Position numbers and translations under genes: made by a program. Of a DNA stretch of 64,000 nucleotides, positions 34,801-47,082 are shown piece after piece; the first letter of the stretch is position 1, and each line of letters starts with the position of its first letter. Source of the DNA: Edaphochlamys debaryana (taxonomy: Eukaryota > Chlorophyta > Chlorophyceae > Chlamydomonadales); the NCBI GenBank assembly GCA_016858145.1, contig JAEHOE010000044.1, positions 560,501 through 624,500 on the forward strand, written 5' to 3'. The notes below the pieces were generated by a model that searched no databases, was not told where the DNA came from, and saw only the letters and a program-made list of their open reading frames with translations.

Positions 34801-34900
34801 GAGCCTCCAGGTGCAGGTCGGAAACCACCGCCACGCTCAGGGGCGGCGGGGGCGGGTCGGCAGGCGCGGGTTCATCGTCGGGGGGCAGCGGTTCCGCCAT
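31860..34900 (-). CDS. Calcineurin-like metallophosphoesterase, copy 2 (859 residues)
   Basis: Four exons on minus join in phase (2580 nt): 34900-34753, 34580-32721, 32567-32431, 32294-31860. The start MAEPLPPDDEPAPA adds 14 residues compared with copy 1. The motifs SDLHLE, GDIGDP, GNNEYR, THHAPS and GHTHYNFD are all present and match copy 1, including Asn in place of His in GNNE. The long second exon spans the position of the 28097-28234 intron of copy 1 without interruption. Its Ser/Glu/Gly low-complexity linker is largely different. After IAVP the C-terminus switches to an unrelated Ala/Gly/Arg-rich tail ending GGRSA, and the SYDSMEFGAD repeats are missing. The intron between THHAPSLA and GTSHPR is open in frame, so intron retention would also yield protein. 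Confidence 0.83.
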
Positions 34901-36114
34901 GTGGGCTCCGGCTGGTGACGGCGCAGGCCTGCGGAGGGAAGGAAAGGGCCGCGGGTGGGGTTGGTGGGAAGGTGCGGGCCTCTGCGACGACGTCCTTCGT
35001 TGGGTCCAGACTTAAGGGCCCGTTCCGTGCACGTCGCGCAGGGCAATGGCAGATGTGCTGGGCGGTGCGCTGGGGGCTCGGAGCGGCAGCAGTGCCGCAT
35101 TCCTCGGGCAACGAGATACTCGGATAATGCGCCGTTTGCGCCGGAGCCCAAGCACACCTCACCATCGTTACAATTGCTATCGAGGCTCACCTGGCTGGTC
35201 CCGTCCGAGCTTGAGGAAGCTCTACGCCGGGAATGTGTCCTCGGGCACCGACGCCTTCTCCTCTGGCGCGAGGGCGCGATGAGCCGTGAGTTGCTGCGTC
35301 CTCAACGTGACGTTACTGAACCTCCGAAAGTCCCACCGTATCGCGTTCAGCGCACAAACTTGCGAATGCCGTGCCAAGGCGTCACGCTAGACGTCTAGTG
35401 GAGTCCTTAGGGGCCGAGGTAACTTAGGTGTTTAAGTCACAAGAAGAAGCGTGTCGCTACGTCGAGGGCCGTTGGGCATTTACTTGCGCTCCAGGAACCT
35501 ACGTGATGCAAGCCCAATTGCGTTGTCGCGAGCGTCAGCTTCAGTTCCAGCAAGCGTCGTGTACACTCTTCTACACATCGAGCGCCTACTGATGAGCGCC
35601 TGGCGGGAAATGGTGCAGTTTGGGCAGCGTGGGTGTTGCGCTCGTTGTGCAAGCGGCGCTTGCGGAGAGGGGCGCACAAAGGGCCTAGAAGTTTCTGCTC
35701 GTTACCTAGGCTGACCGCGACTGCTGATGAAGCGTCTGGCGCACAGGCTTGTGCGGAAGCGGGCGACGCTCACGAACCGGCGCGAAGGGTCAACACGGCG
35801 AGCGGCGCCTTGGCAGAGCCCCCGGTGCTGCTCTGCGGCCTCCTTGCTGTCCCCTGTTTCACGCTAGTGCGCGCAATTGACTTCTGGGGGCTCTCCCACG
35901 CAAAAAAGTTTGGGAACTGGTTCCATTGCAGCCGGCCATACTGCCCTGTTTCGTTCTGGTTATTGCTATAACGAGTAACGCGTAACTACGTCTTCATACA
36001 GGGTAGCCACACAGCCCTGTTGCGAGTCCCGAAATAGCAGTTTGGTCCGCGCGGCGTGCGACCGCGTGGGCGACTGCGCTGAAGCTGCTGTCAGTGCTTA
36101 TCTAGCACCCAGCT
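34901..36114. other. Divergent intergenic region, possible bidirectional promoter
   Basis: About 1.2 kb between the minus-strand phosphoesterase start at 34900 and the plus-strand helicase start at 36115. It should contain both promoters. No TATA box or other element is convincing, and no open frame here shows a known domain. Confidence 0.5.
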
Positions 36115-39100
36115 ATGGCGGACTTCAATCCGGGCTTCGCGTGGGATGCGGGCGACGGCGACGCCGCCGCCCAGCCGGCGTGGGAGTTCGCGAGTGAGTC
36201 CGCCGTCGCCAGCAAACGTTGATTTATGCAACCACGGAACCACGGGCGGGACACGACACGGCTCAAGGCGTCGGGCGCGGCATCCATGTTGCTGGGCGAT
36301 TCCAGACTGGACTCGAGCGCGGTGCCACCAACACAGCCATCGACGGGAGTCGTAGTGTGACCTGTAATTATGTGGCGCCATTGGCTTGTAGGCCGGGGCA
36401 AGCCAAGCCCTATGTGCGCCCTGCCCTCGGCCCCACGCCCCCTCACGCAACCCCTTCCTCCCCTACCTCGACCTTTCGCCAACCCTGTCCACAACCCTCC
36501 CCCATCTTCCGCCACCTTCCCCGCAGCCGCACTGGATAAAGCCCGCATGGAGGGGCCCCTGCACGGCACCAGCATTGACCACAAGATCCGCCAGCGCCTG
36601 CAGAAGGCCGGCGGCAAGGGGGCCGCGGCGCCTCAGGCCAAGGGCCAAGCCCAGGCCAAGGCGGGCCCGGGCAAGGCCCAGGCCGGCCCGGGCAAGGCCC
36701 AGGCCGGCCCGGGCAAGGCCCAGGCGAATGGCAAGCGCACTCGGGCGCAGCGGGGAGACGACAGCGACGATGAGGATGCGGAGGAGGAGGACAGCGAGGA
36801 GGAGGAGGACGATGAGGAGGATGACGAGGCTCCCCTGCCAGGTGCGGCCGCCGGGGGCTAGGGCGCTGCGCTGAGGCTCGGGCGCCTCCGGTCCCACCTT
36901 GCAGTGTGGTAGAATGGTGTGCGGCATACCGCTTTCAGCCAGGCCCCATGGTCAAGCGCTGGTCATGTGGGGCCCCTTGGCGTGCTCGCAGTGCTGCAGC
37001 TGCAGTGACGCCTCTCAAACTGCCCGCTTCCTGCAGGCGAGCTAGATGACGATGACGAGGAGGAGGAGGAGGGGCTGGAGGGGAGCGACGGGGACGAGGA
37101 CGAGGAGGAGGGAGACGAGGACGAGGAGGAGGAGGAGGAGGAGGAGGAGCAGCCGCCCGCAAAGGGCAAGGGCAAGGGGCAGCAGAAGGCGCAGGCGCAG
37201 GTGCAGCAGCTTCAGCAGAAGGGGCAAAAGGGCCAGCCGGCGGCGGCAATGCCGGCCGTCAAGGGGAAGGCGGCCCCGCCCTCGGAAGACGAGGAGGAGG
37301 AGGAGGAGGAGGAGGGCGGCTCGGAGGAGCCCGCGAGCGGCGGTGATGAGGACATGGAGGACGGCGAGGAGGAGGACGATGATGTCGATGAGGAGGAGGA
37401 GGAGGAGGAGGAGGACGAGCCCGCTGGCACGAGCGGGCGCGGCGCCGCTGCGGCCCCGCAGGCCCGCGCGGGCAAGGGGGCGCAGGGCGGCAAGGCGGGG
37501 GCCTTCTACAGCGAGACGCCCGAGGTGGGGCAGGGGGCAGGGGGCTGGCGGGAAAGAGGGGCAGGGGTGGGGTGGGGGCGGGGGAAGGGGTTGAGGTCGG
37601 GGGCTGGTGGGGTCTTGCGGGGCGTGGGGCCGGGCCCCGCACAGGAGGGGGCGTCCCGGAAAGCCTTGCAGGGGGGGTGCGGATGGGGCCGGAGGGCCCC
37701 TCGGCGGGGCAAGACGTCCTCTGCTCAGGCCGGGAAGGGCGCCGAGATGGGGTGCACGGATGGGGCAATGGGCTGTGGGGCCGGGGGAGGGGCTGCCGCA
37801 CACAAGCCCACGCTTTTCCTCCCCACCACGCAATCCCTCCCACCCACCCACCCTCCCAACAGGGCACTCGCTTCAGCAGCGCCTCCTTTGCGGACCTCAA
37901 TCTCTCCCGGCCGCTGCTCAAGGTGGGGCCGGGCCCGTGGGGGGGGGGGGGGGAGCGGGGCACAAGCAGCAGGCGGGAAAGGGTCAAGGTGACGGACGAG
38001 GGCCGCATGAAGCCGACCGTGTACAGGGGAGTCGACTGTTTGCGGTGCAAGGTTGCTGGGGGGATGGCGTTTGGGGCAGGGCACAGGGATCGGGTTAGTT
38101 CAGGTTGAAGCTGTCCGGCTATGGAGAGCCGTCAGGCCAGTCCCATTTGGCGAGGAAAGCCGGGGTGCGGCAGCGAAGTCGAGACCTTACGCCGTGACAA
38201 GTCCCTCACAAGCCCGTTTGTTCTCCGCCCCCATCCTGGTTCCGTGTCCTGGTGCGCGCAGGCGGTGGAGGCGCTGGGCTTCACCACACCCACACCCATC
38301 CAGGTGCGACCGGGGTCAAGGGGGGGGAGGGATGCACAGCCCAGGCTGGCGCCCGGGTGGCGGACCGGGCCCGCGAGGAAACCGCCCCGTGAACCGGCCT
38401 GAGCCCCTCCCCTCCCGGCCCACCAACCCCCACCTCCCTACCACTCCTCCCCCACACCCCAAACCCCAACCCCTACCACCCCCCCAGGCCGCCTGCATCC
38501 CCCTGGCCCTGGCCGGCCGTGACATCTGCGGCTCCGCGGTCACGGGCAGCGGCAAGACCGCCGCCTTCGCGCTGCCCTGCCTGGAGCGCCTGCTGCACCG
38601 CCCACGGGGCCTGGCGGCCACCTACGTGCTGGTGCTCACGCCCACGAGAGAGCTGGCGGTGCAGGTCTGCAGGGGGAGGGGGGGGCTCTTTGGGGGACGT
38701 GGTGATGGCGGGTCGTGCAGTGTGGTGTGGTACGTCGGTGCGGCGTACTGCAGCGCGCGGGCGGTGGATGCGATCAGGTTTCCTGTCCCACTGCCTGACC
38801 CCCAACCGCCAACCGCCGATCGCGCAACTCCCTCCAACCGCCAGATCCACTCGATGGTTGAGAAGCTGGCGCAGTTCTGCGACGTGAGCGTTGCGCTCAT
38901 CGTGGGGGGCCTGAGCCTGCAGGTGCAGGCGGCCACGCTGCGGATGAGCCCCGAGGTGGGGGGGTTGAGGGGGGGGGGGCGGTGCCGGTTGGGGGCAAGG
39001 GAGGAAGGGAGCCGAAAGGGTTGGCGTTAGGGAGAAGCTGGGCAGGTAGCAGGAATGCGGACGGCAGAGGGCCGACGTGGAAGCACGTGGACTGGAGGGA

Positions 39101-42100
39101 GCGCCCCAGGCCAAACCACGCCCCGCCACCCCGCCAATCCCCCTTGCTGCCGTGTGCTCCGCCGTGCCGTCTGCCGTGCTCCGTGCGCGTCGGTGACGGA
39201 TGGTCGGCCCCGCACCCAAGCCACGCCCCCGCCACTCGCCCCCCTTCAACCCCCCCCCCACCCCAGATTGTGGTGGCCACCCCCGGGCGGCTGATTGACC
39301 ACCTGCGCAACAGCCAGTCGGTGGGGCTGGAGGACCTGGCGGTGCTGGTGCTGGACGAGGCGGACAGGTGGGGGGGGGACGACCTGACAGGGGGGTGGGG
39401 AGGCAAGGGGGGGGGGAGGGGTAGGGGAGAGAGGGTAGGGGGGAGGGGGTGCTGGGGGACCTGACACGGGTACGGGCTGTTGGCCCACCACCACGGCGCC
39501 AGGGCGACTGAGCGCCGTGGCCGGCTGTGAGCCCTTCCCCATCCTATCCTCCGCCCTCCCCCCCCCTCCCAAAGGCTGCTGGAGATGGGTTTCCGCGAGG
39601 AGGTGACCCAGGTGGTGCGGGCGGCGCCCCGCAAGCGCCAGACCATGCTCTTCTCAGCCACCTTCAACGACCAGGTGGGGGTGTGTTTGGGGTTGGCCTA
39701 GGGGAAGAGGAGGGAAGACAGACAACCGGACAGGAGGAAAGAAAGGGGGGGCTAGGCGACGCGCAGGGCAAGGGGCCTGCAGTCCACGCCGGTGGCCTCT
39801 CCTCTCGTAAGCCCCCACGGACCCACGCTCAACCCCCTCCCCCCCCACTTCCCCCTGTCAGGTCCGGGACCTGGTGGCCCTCTCCCTCAAGCAGCCCGTG
39901 CGCCTGGCGGCGGACGCAGCCATGGCGGCACCCAAGCTCCTCACACAGGAGGTGGGGGAGGGTGGGGGGTGTTTGAAGCTGATAAGCGGGAGAGCGTATA
40001 GTTGTTAGTGGGATTGCCGGAGAAGGTACATACCGCCACAAAGTCCATGATAGGTCCGGGAGGGTGGGGGGTGGTAGGGGGAGGGTGGGGGGTTGAGGAG
40101 GAAGGCGCGTGCGGTCGCACGCAAGGGTGACGAGGGAGGCAACGTGGGAAGGAGGAAGCTGGGAACGGGATGGAGGGCAAGGCGCTTGCTGCGACGGCCG
40201 CGGTGTGGCCGGGGTATGAGACGGGCAACGGCAATCCGGGGCCTGCAGCAGCCCAAGGCCCAACCCCTTCCACTGCCACTGCTCCCCCCCCCTTCCGACC
40301 CAGATCGTGCGCCTCAAGGGCCCCGCCGCCGCGGCCACCAAGGAGGCCGTGTGCCTGGCGCTGTGCTCGCGGTCCTTCACGGGGGGGCGCACCATCGTGT
40401 TCTGCAAGTGGGTCGGGGGGCGACAGGGGGGGAGGGCAGGGGGGCAGGAAGGTTGCGGGGTGGGGAGGGGTTTCTGGGCCAGGGAGGAAGGGGCGGGTCG
40501 GGGGGCCGGCGAGCACCGGGCGTGATCTGTGCATGGCACAGCTGCGAGCTGCGCAGCGCCCGGTCGCCAAGACACGGCGCCCAGGGCGGCCCCCCTTTAG
40601 TCGGCTGGTACTCACGCCCCCGCTCCCCTGCCCCCGCCCGTCCGCCCGCCCCTCAGGACCAAGTCCCGCGCCCATCGGCTCAAGATCCTGTTCGGTCTGG
40701 CCAAGCTACCGCCAGCGGGTGAGGGGGGCAGAGGGGGCTTCGGATTCGGAGTGGCAGGACGGCAGGTGGCCGTGTTGCTAGGAAGGCATGGCGCGGCCTG
40801 GGGCTGCCCCAGCCCAACCCACCGCCCCGACTAACCCACCCCGCCTCCACCTCGTCCATGCAACCCACCGTTCTCTCCTCCCTCTTCCCCAACCCCCAGC
40901 CGAGCTGCACGGCAACATGAGTCAGACCGCCCGCCTGGAGTCACTCGAGTCCTTCCGCCGGGGAGACACGGCCTTCCTGCTGGCTACGGACGTGGCGGCA
41001 CGTGGGCTGGACATCCAGGGCGTGCAGGTGTGTGTGTTTGCAGGGGGGGGGCGGAGGAGGCTGCCAGGTGTGTATGGAGGTCGGCACGGACGACCGTCGG
41101 TCCATGCACGGGTCCCGCCGCCGTGCATGGATCGTCCATGACCGTGTGCGCGCACCGCGCCTCAGCACACAGGTCCTAACGGCCTTCGTTGTAACCGCCA
41201 AACAATCGCCAGGTGGTTGTCAACTTCGACGCGCCCTCCCGCCTGGAGACGTACCTGCACCGTATCGGCCGTACGGCACGTGCGGGCGCGGCGGGCGTGG
41301 CGGTTACCCTGGTGGAGGATGGGGACCGGCCGCTGCTTAAGGCAAGACGGGAGAGGGGTGGAGGGGGAGGGAGGGAAGGGAAGACGGGGAGCTGAGGGGA
41401 GGGGCAGGGCAGGGAGGGGGAGGCCGAGGGGGAAGAAAGGGTGGAGGGCAAGTGGAGTTATGGGGCGAAGGGCCCGGTGCAACAGGGGGCTTGGGCGTCG
41501 AAGCGCGCAGGGCGTGCGGCTGGGGCGCCTCGGGGCTCTCTCTAGGGCCATGTCTAAACTGGTGCGCAGGGTCTGGCCTCCCACCACCTTCACCTTACCC
41601 AACTAACCCAACCCCTGTTCTTGCCCTCCCAGGAGCTGGCCAAGAAGGGCTCGGTCACCTCGGACAAGGCGGGCACCAACTCCAAGGGCGGGGCCGCCAA
41701 GGGCGCGGCGCGGGGCGCGGGCATCCAGCTGCGGCAGCGCCTGGTGCCGGCGCCGGCGGTGGCGCAGTGGCAGACGCGGATAGAGAAGATGGAGGTGGGG
41801 GCGAAAACGGGTGGAAGGGGGATGGTTGGAGGGGATGGGGGAGCCGGAGCGGCCGGGGAAGGGGCGTGACCAGGGAGCACTGACAGAGGGAGTAGGGAGG
41901 CGAAGGGAGGAGCGCCCCAAGAGAACCGCTGGAAAACTGCCCGCAACCTTCCGTAACCGTCCGTAACCATTCATAACCGCCCGTAACCGCCGCAGCGTGA
42001 CGTGCGTGCCATCATGGCGGAGGAGCGTGACGAGGCGGACCTGCGCAAGGCCGAGATGGAGGTCACCCGGGTGAGGGGGGGGGGGGAGGTGTGTAACGAG

Positions 42101-44151
42101 GATGCGGGTTGCATGTGGGGCAGGGCCGGGGCCAAGGAGGTGAGGGAGAGGTACTGGATGTCACACACCCGTGCGGACGCCTTTCGCGCCAACGTAACTC
42201 AGACTCGACTCAGGCCCCCAACGTGGAGGAGCACGAGGCCCATCCTTGTCCCTTGACCGTTGGACGAGTGCTCACGCTACCCCTGTTTCCCCTTTCGACC
42301 CCTTCCACCCCCCAGGCCTCCAACATGGTGGAGCACGAGGCTGAGATCATGTCCCGCCCCAAGCGCACCTGGTTCGCCAGCGAGCGGGAGAAGAAGGAGC
42401 TGCAGCAGCGGGCCAAGACCGCGGTGGAGCGGGGGGGAGGCGGCGGGGGAGAGGAGGGCGAGGACGACGACGAGGAGGGCGGGGGCCAGGGGGGCAAGGT
42501 GAGGGGGAGCGGGGGGCAGGGGGGTTACGGGGCTTGCTGCGGGCGCTGGTTGGCTGCGCGAGAGCGACAAGGGCGGGGGCTTGCGCTCGATCTTCTGATA
42601 CGGGTTTCTGGCCCTGCTGCAGCCGGTCACATGGGAGGTGACGCGCCCTCCTGAAAGCCCCAGGACCCGAGCCCTGAGACCCCCTCTCTGCCCTTCCCGC
42701 CTACCCCACCCACCCAGGGCTCCTCCAAGGCCGCCAAGGCCGTGTCCAAGGCCGAGCGCCGCAACGCGCGCAAGGCGGAGGCGGCCAAGGAGGCGGCGGA
42801 CAAGGAGAAGGGCGGCAAGCGCAAGCAGAGCCTGGTGGGGCCCTGGCGGGATGCAGAGGGCAGGGGCAGGCGCTCTCAGTGTCCTCTGGTCGCACAGAGT
42901 GATCATCGACGATGGGCACTCACCTCTCGCCCGTGTCCCGCGCCCTACCTCCCCCTCTCCCCTTCAGGATCCGGATCAGGCCGCTGTCAAGCCCAAGGTG
43001 AGGGGGGCCGGCAGGGAGCGGCAAGGCGGGGCGGGCAGGCGCAGTGAGCTGGCAGTGACCACCTGCCCTCCACCTACCTTACACCTACCCTTCAACCTTC
43101 TCCACCTCCCTCCACCTACCCTCCACCTACCCTCCACCTACCCTCCAACCTTCTCCCCCCACCCCCCCACCCCCCACCCAAGGTCCGCTCCATCAAGACC
43201 CTGGCCCGCGAGCTGCAGCAGCAGCAGGGCCTCACCTCGACCAAGGCGGCCAAGATGGCGGCGCAGCAGATCACGGGTGAGCGGGGTGGAGGGGGGGCGC
43301 CGGGGAGCAGCCGGGAGGAAGGTGTGGAGGACACAGACGACTTGCAGGGGCATGCAGCAGTGGATAGGCTACGCATTTGGTGGGGCGTGGTGCGACTGAG
43401 TCCCGCGGCTTCGCTCGCACTCGGGGTTTGGTTGTGGCCCCAGCCTTCACGCCCAGTCCTCGACAGTCCCACCAGGAGCCAGCGCCTGTAAATGACAGTC
43501 CCGTTTTTATTTTGCCGCTCGAGTGCCCACGTTGCCATCGCTGCTGACCCGGCCCCCTTAACCCGCTGCCCGCCCCCCCCAGGCCTCAAGTCGGGGAGCA
43601 AGAAGAAGAAGGGGGCGAAGAAGCAGAAGACAGGGGACGGCGGCGACGGGGGCGGCGGCGGCGATGGGCTGTTTGCGGGCGACGGGATCAACACGGCCCG
43701 CCCCGGGAAGCTGTCGATCAGCGGAGGTGAGAGATGCGTGCGCGCTCCTGGCTCGAGAGCCTGACACGCGGGATGAGGGGCCTGCTGAGCTGGACGCACA
43801 CGCAGGGATGCGAGGCGTCTGCCCAGACTCTTCTCCTGGTTCGCAAGGCATGCATAGTGACCTGCGCTTGCCCCCCCCCCCCCCCATCACACAAAATCCG
43901 CCCGGGCTACGGGCTTCGGGGTCCGCAACTTGGCACCTAGCTTACCCGAGCAGCTCTTCCCATGGCCCACACTCCTCCCTCCACCCCTCCCCCACCCACC
44001 CCCAGGCCCCGCCAAGGACGAGTTGCGCACGGTGGGCCGCTTCGGCGGCAAGCTGCGCTCACAGCTGTCCAAGACGGAGGTCAACAAGCTCAAGCGCGGA
44101 GGCAAGGGCAAGGCCGCGTTCAAGAGCAAGGCGCGGTTCAAGCGGCGGTAG
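36115..44151 (+). CDS. DRS1: DEAD-box ATP-dependent RNA helicase, DRS1/DDX27 type (978 residues)
   Basis: Twenty-two exons join in phase (2937 nt), from [15 protein letters not shown] at 36115 to the stop at 44149-44151. Residues 1-295 are an acidic, Gly-Lys-Ala-rich extension with long Glu/Asp runs. The helicase core follows: [21 protein letters not shown] (Q motif), [11 protein letters not shown] (I), [10 protein letters not shown] (Ia), [11 protein letters not shown] (Ib), VLDEADR (II), LFSATF (III), RTIVFCKTK (IV), [15 protein letters not shown] (V) and [10 protein letters not shown] (VI). The C-terminus keeps DRS1/DDX27 features ([18 protein letters not shown] and a Lys/Arg-rich end [10 protein letters not shown]). 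In this family the protein acts in the nucleolus in 60S ribosomal subunit assembly. The intron 41342-41632 begins with GC. The acidic extension is longer than the catalytic core requires, but acidic N-termini are usual in the family. Confidence 0.93.
36664..36726 (+). repeat. Three 21-bp coding repeats (GPGKAQA)
   Basis: Three head-to-tail copies, each encoding GPGKAQA, in exon 2 of the helicase, differing only in the final codon base. A length polymorphism between strains would be expected here. Confidence 0.92.
42214..42343 (+). repeat. Degenerate copy of an exon start inside a helicase intron
   Basis: CAG plus GCCCCCAACGTGGAGGAGCA at 42211-42233 resembles the true exon start at 42316 (CAG plus GCCTCCAACATGGTGGAGCA). 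The upstream copy runs only about 28 bases before diverging. Confidence 0.75.
43108..43150 (+). repeat. 11-bp minisatellite in a helicase intron
   Basis: CCCTCCACCTA is repeated three times exactly (43108, 43119, 43130) with a fourth degenerate unit. It forms much of the polypyrimidine tract before the exon at 43183. Confidence 0.9.
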
Positions 44152-44426
44152 AGGCGGGGCAGGCGGTAGAGGCCAGGGAGGTGGATGAGGCGGGGCTGGG
44201 CGGTGGCGGTGGCGATGGCGGTGGTGGGCTGGCCGTGTACGGTGGAAGGAGGTGGGGGCGGGGGGCAGCAGCGGCGGCGGGCGGTGGTGCAGGCGGGGCG
44301 TGCGAAAGGCTGCAGGGCGTTCAGGCGCTTGGCGCAGGTCTGCATGGTCGAAGCACCGTGCGGCTACACGTTGGTGGCAGCCGGACTGCAGACGTGCACG
44401 GTGCGGGGCTATGCGCCCTCCTCCAC

Positions 44427-44431
44427 TGTAA
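44427..44431 (+). terminator. Candidate TGTAA poly(A) signal of the helicase gene
   Basis: TGTAA about 276 bases after the helicase stop at 44151. Confidence 0.35.
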
Positions 44432-46408
44432 CTCGTTACGCATACGTGGGTTGCGCGACCTGCGCCTGGGTCGCCTGGGCTGATCAGTCCCTCCATGCCG
44501 AATATGCCCAACACGGAGGTGCCGCCCTGTTCTGTTCGAGCGTACTTGTCAGAGTGCCTCATGCTGGCAGCACCTCCGTGCAGGAGTTCCCCACAGCGCT
44601 TGCCTGGCTATGCTCCTGGTTATGCTGGCCTGTACCGTGCAGGCACTCCTCGTACCAAACGCCAGCGACCGACTGCTGTCTGCTCGTCACCAGCACCTCT
44701 CTCACCCTCGCAGCACCAACCTGCTGTATGCTGTATGTGGTTGGGCGCTGCGGCTACGGCTAGAGCGGCGCCTGCCCACCGCCGGCGTGCCCCCACGCCC
44801 CTGCCCCACAGGCCAGGAAAGGGCCAAGGAACAAATCCATACACATCCGCAAACGTTACAAACAGTCCAGGGAGTGCAGTGCAGAGCAACGCACTGCACA
44901 ACCCCGCCCCTATGCGAGTCTTAAGCCGCGGTGCACCGCTGCACCTCGACGCGGCATCCACGCAGCCCCCGAGGGCGCCGAAGCTGCGTGTGCCTCTTGC
45001 CCCCCAGCGGAGGCCAGCGCCAAACCTACCCTTCCCCGATTACCCCAACCCATAAGCCAGATCTATAGCCAGCTCTTTGCCAGCTGGCCGGGAGCCGCGG
45101 AACCCAGCTTTGGCCAGGCTACCGTGCCCGAGTACCCGGCCCCTGTCTCAACTTCTCCGCGCCCGCTTACGCATCGCCCCCCACTCCCGGGCTCCACGTT
45201 CCTCTCCTACAGCCTCCTGCACCTCCCAGCGCCTAAGAGCTGGGCGCCGACTTGGGCATCCCCGAGGTGTCGAATTGGACTGCGCAGTGCGGCAAAGGGC
45301 GTGCATGTCAAACATGAGAACACCTTGGAGGCAACACGCGCAAGAGCGAGAACACGTGCAGCCGAGCTCGCAGACGAGGTCTGCATTCATCGATCGGCTC
45401 CCGTAGCCTGCAGGCCCATGCCTCCTCCCAATGCTCACTGGAGGCGCCCTGCTTCCCGTCAGCGACAGGCGTCTGGCGGAAGAAGACCGTCTGGCGCTGC
45501 AGCGCCTTGGTCTTAAAGGGCTCCTTCATCACCGCGCGCAGATAGTCCGCGCATAGGTTGGCGTAGCGGACATAGGACATGCCAGCCACGCGGTAGAAAG
45601 GACCACTAGGAGGGCACATTTTGGCGCAGGCGAGGACGGGTCTCGGAGGATGCAAGTCACGCCGGGCTGGTCCCGAGCGGCGGGTGGTGCCTACGCAGCG
45701 ATTTGAGGTAGCTAAACGTGGACACAACAAACAGGAAGTGGCAGGCACGCCTGAGCGTGCGCGACCGGTGCGCCCGTACGGAACTCCCGACTTCACTCGA
45801 GACCTCTCGCTGCCCTGCTCATTCCACACGCTTGCAACCTGCCAGGACAAAACCTGCTGGGAGAGACGGGGTGTGCGTGCCGCGCCTTCCATCGGCACGC
45901 TTTACCCGCCCAGCCCGGGGCATGTGCCTGTCCCTTTCTGTATGCAGATGAGTGGGCCTTCTGCCTTACAACCGTCCTTTGTGACAGGGGCAAACAGCCC
46001 TGGCAAACGCGCCAGGAGGGTGGGCGCGGTGCATATCAGCACATGGCATCAGGTAGTGGGTGGGCATGACCGCATGAGGCTGCAAGCTGCAGCCCGTCTC
46101 TATAGTCCGGGGTGGGGGGACGGCGGTCTGGGGTGCGCATCAAGCATGCGAGCAGATGGACAGGCTGGGGACGAGGCAACGGGGTCGGGCGTCGGGGGGA
46201 AGGCGCAAATGCCTGTGAAGCGAAGTCGGGGGTAGACGGGCATGGGGTCAAGAGGAACAGAGAGGAGGCAGCAAAGGTCAGGCGGGTCTCACTCCCCCGG
46301 TTCCCTAGCACCTTCCTGTTCCCCACCCCAAAATGATCCTATCGGCTTGTCATGCATGTAGAGCCCTGTTCCAGGCCCTGGGGTGCATAAAAGCGGTCGG
46401 TCGCGGGT

Positions 46409-46426
46409 GCATGTCGGCCGACATGC
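46409..46426. repeat. Perfect 18-bp palindrome
   Basis: GCATGTCGGCCGACATGC equals its own reverse complement. It lies isolated in intergenic DNA, about 660 bases upstream of the MYND gene start. Confidence 0.9.
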
Positions 46427-47082
46427 TTGGGCGGGCGACCTCCGCGGATATCGCCAGAACTCTGTCGGTTGTTGTCTTTAGTTAGAAGAAGCCGTGTGAG
46501 ACTAATGAGGCGCTCTGTAGCTCTCGCGGGTGGTCGCTGACCGTCAGTCAACGCTCTTTCTGGGCATCGCGAGCCGTCCTCCACCCTGGGTCTCACTCAA
46601 ACACCTACATATGCGTTCCTAAGCTTACCACCTGAGAGGCGTGGGCTAACTCGGCGACCGGAGGGACCTACCCGACCTCGGTCCGACCGTGCCGAAACCC
46701 GACCCCCCGGACGGAAATGGGGATAACAGGTCTCGGGAACATATGGACAAGGATTGTCCAAGTGTTCCCGGGCGTGCTTAGGGGGCACGGGGTGTGGGGA
46801 CCAGGGGGTGGGCCGGAGTAGAACCCGCCTGGCAAAGGTCGAGGTCGCGGCGCCGGTTCCACTGCAAAACCTGCATTCCACACACATTACCGCCCAGCTA
46901 CCAACCGATTTAAGGACTTAGCTTCCGAGGTGGCATTGCCTTGTTGCTCGCACTGCCCCGACCGGCTGAGCCTGCACGCAGACGCGACGCAAGCCCTTGG
47001 TGGCTCCCACGCTCCCCCTAAGACTCACGACAAGCATCTAGGTGCCGATTAGGCTGCCTAGACGCCAAGCCGTGGCGCGAGG

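Larger units (their letters stand above)
26535..34900. repeat. Inverted gene duplication (two arms of roughly 3 kb)
   Basis: The arm at 26535-29650 on + and the arm at 34900-32230 on - carry homologous phosphoesterase exons and partly homologous introns. Introns at 29434-29570 and 32430-32295 are close in sequence, as are those at 29144-29296 and 32720-32568. The linker regions have diverged by low-complexity expansion. Confidence 0.85.
44152..47082. other. Intergenic region
   Basis: A 2.9-kb gap between the helicase and the MYND gene. It contains a TGTAA at 44427-44431 and a perfect 18-bp palindrome at 46409-46426. Several open frames of 80-200 codons on both strands show no domain, no repeats and no splice-supported partners. 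I found no tRNA-like T-loop or other RNA gene. Confidence 0.5.
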
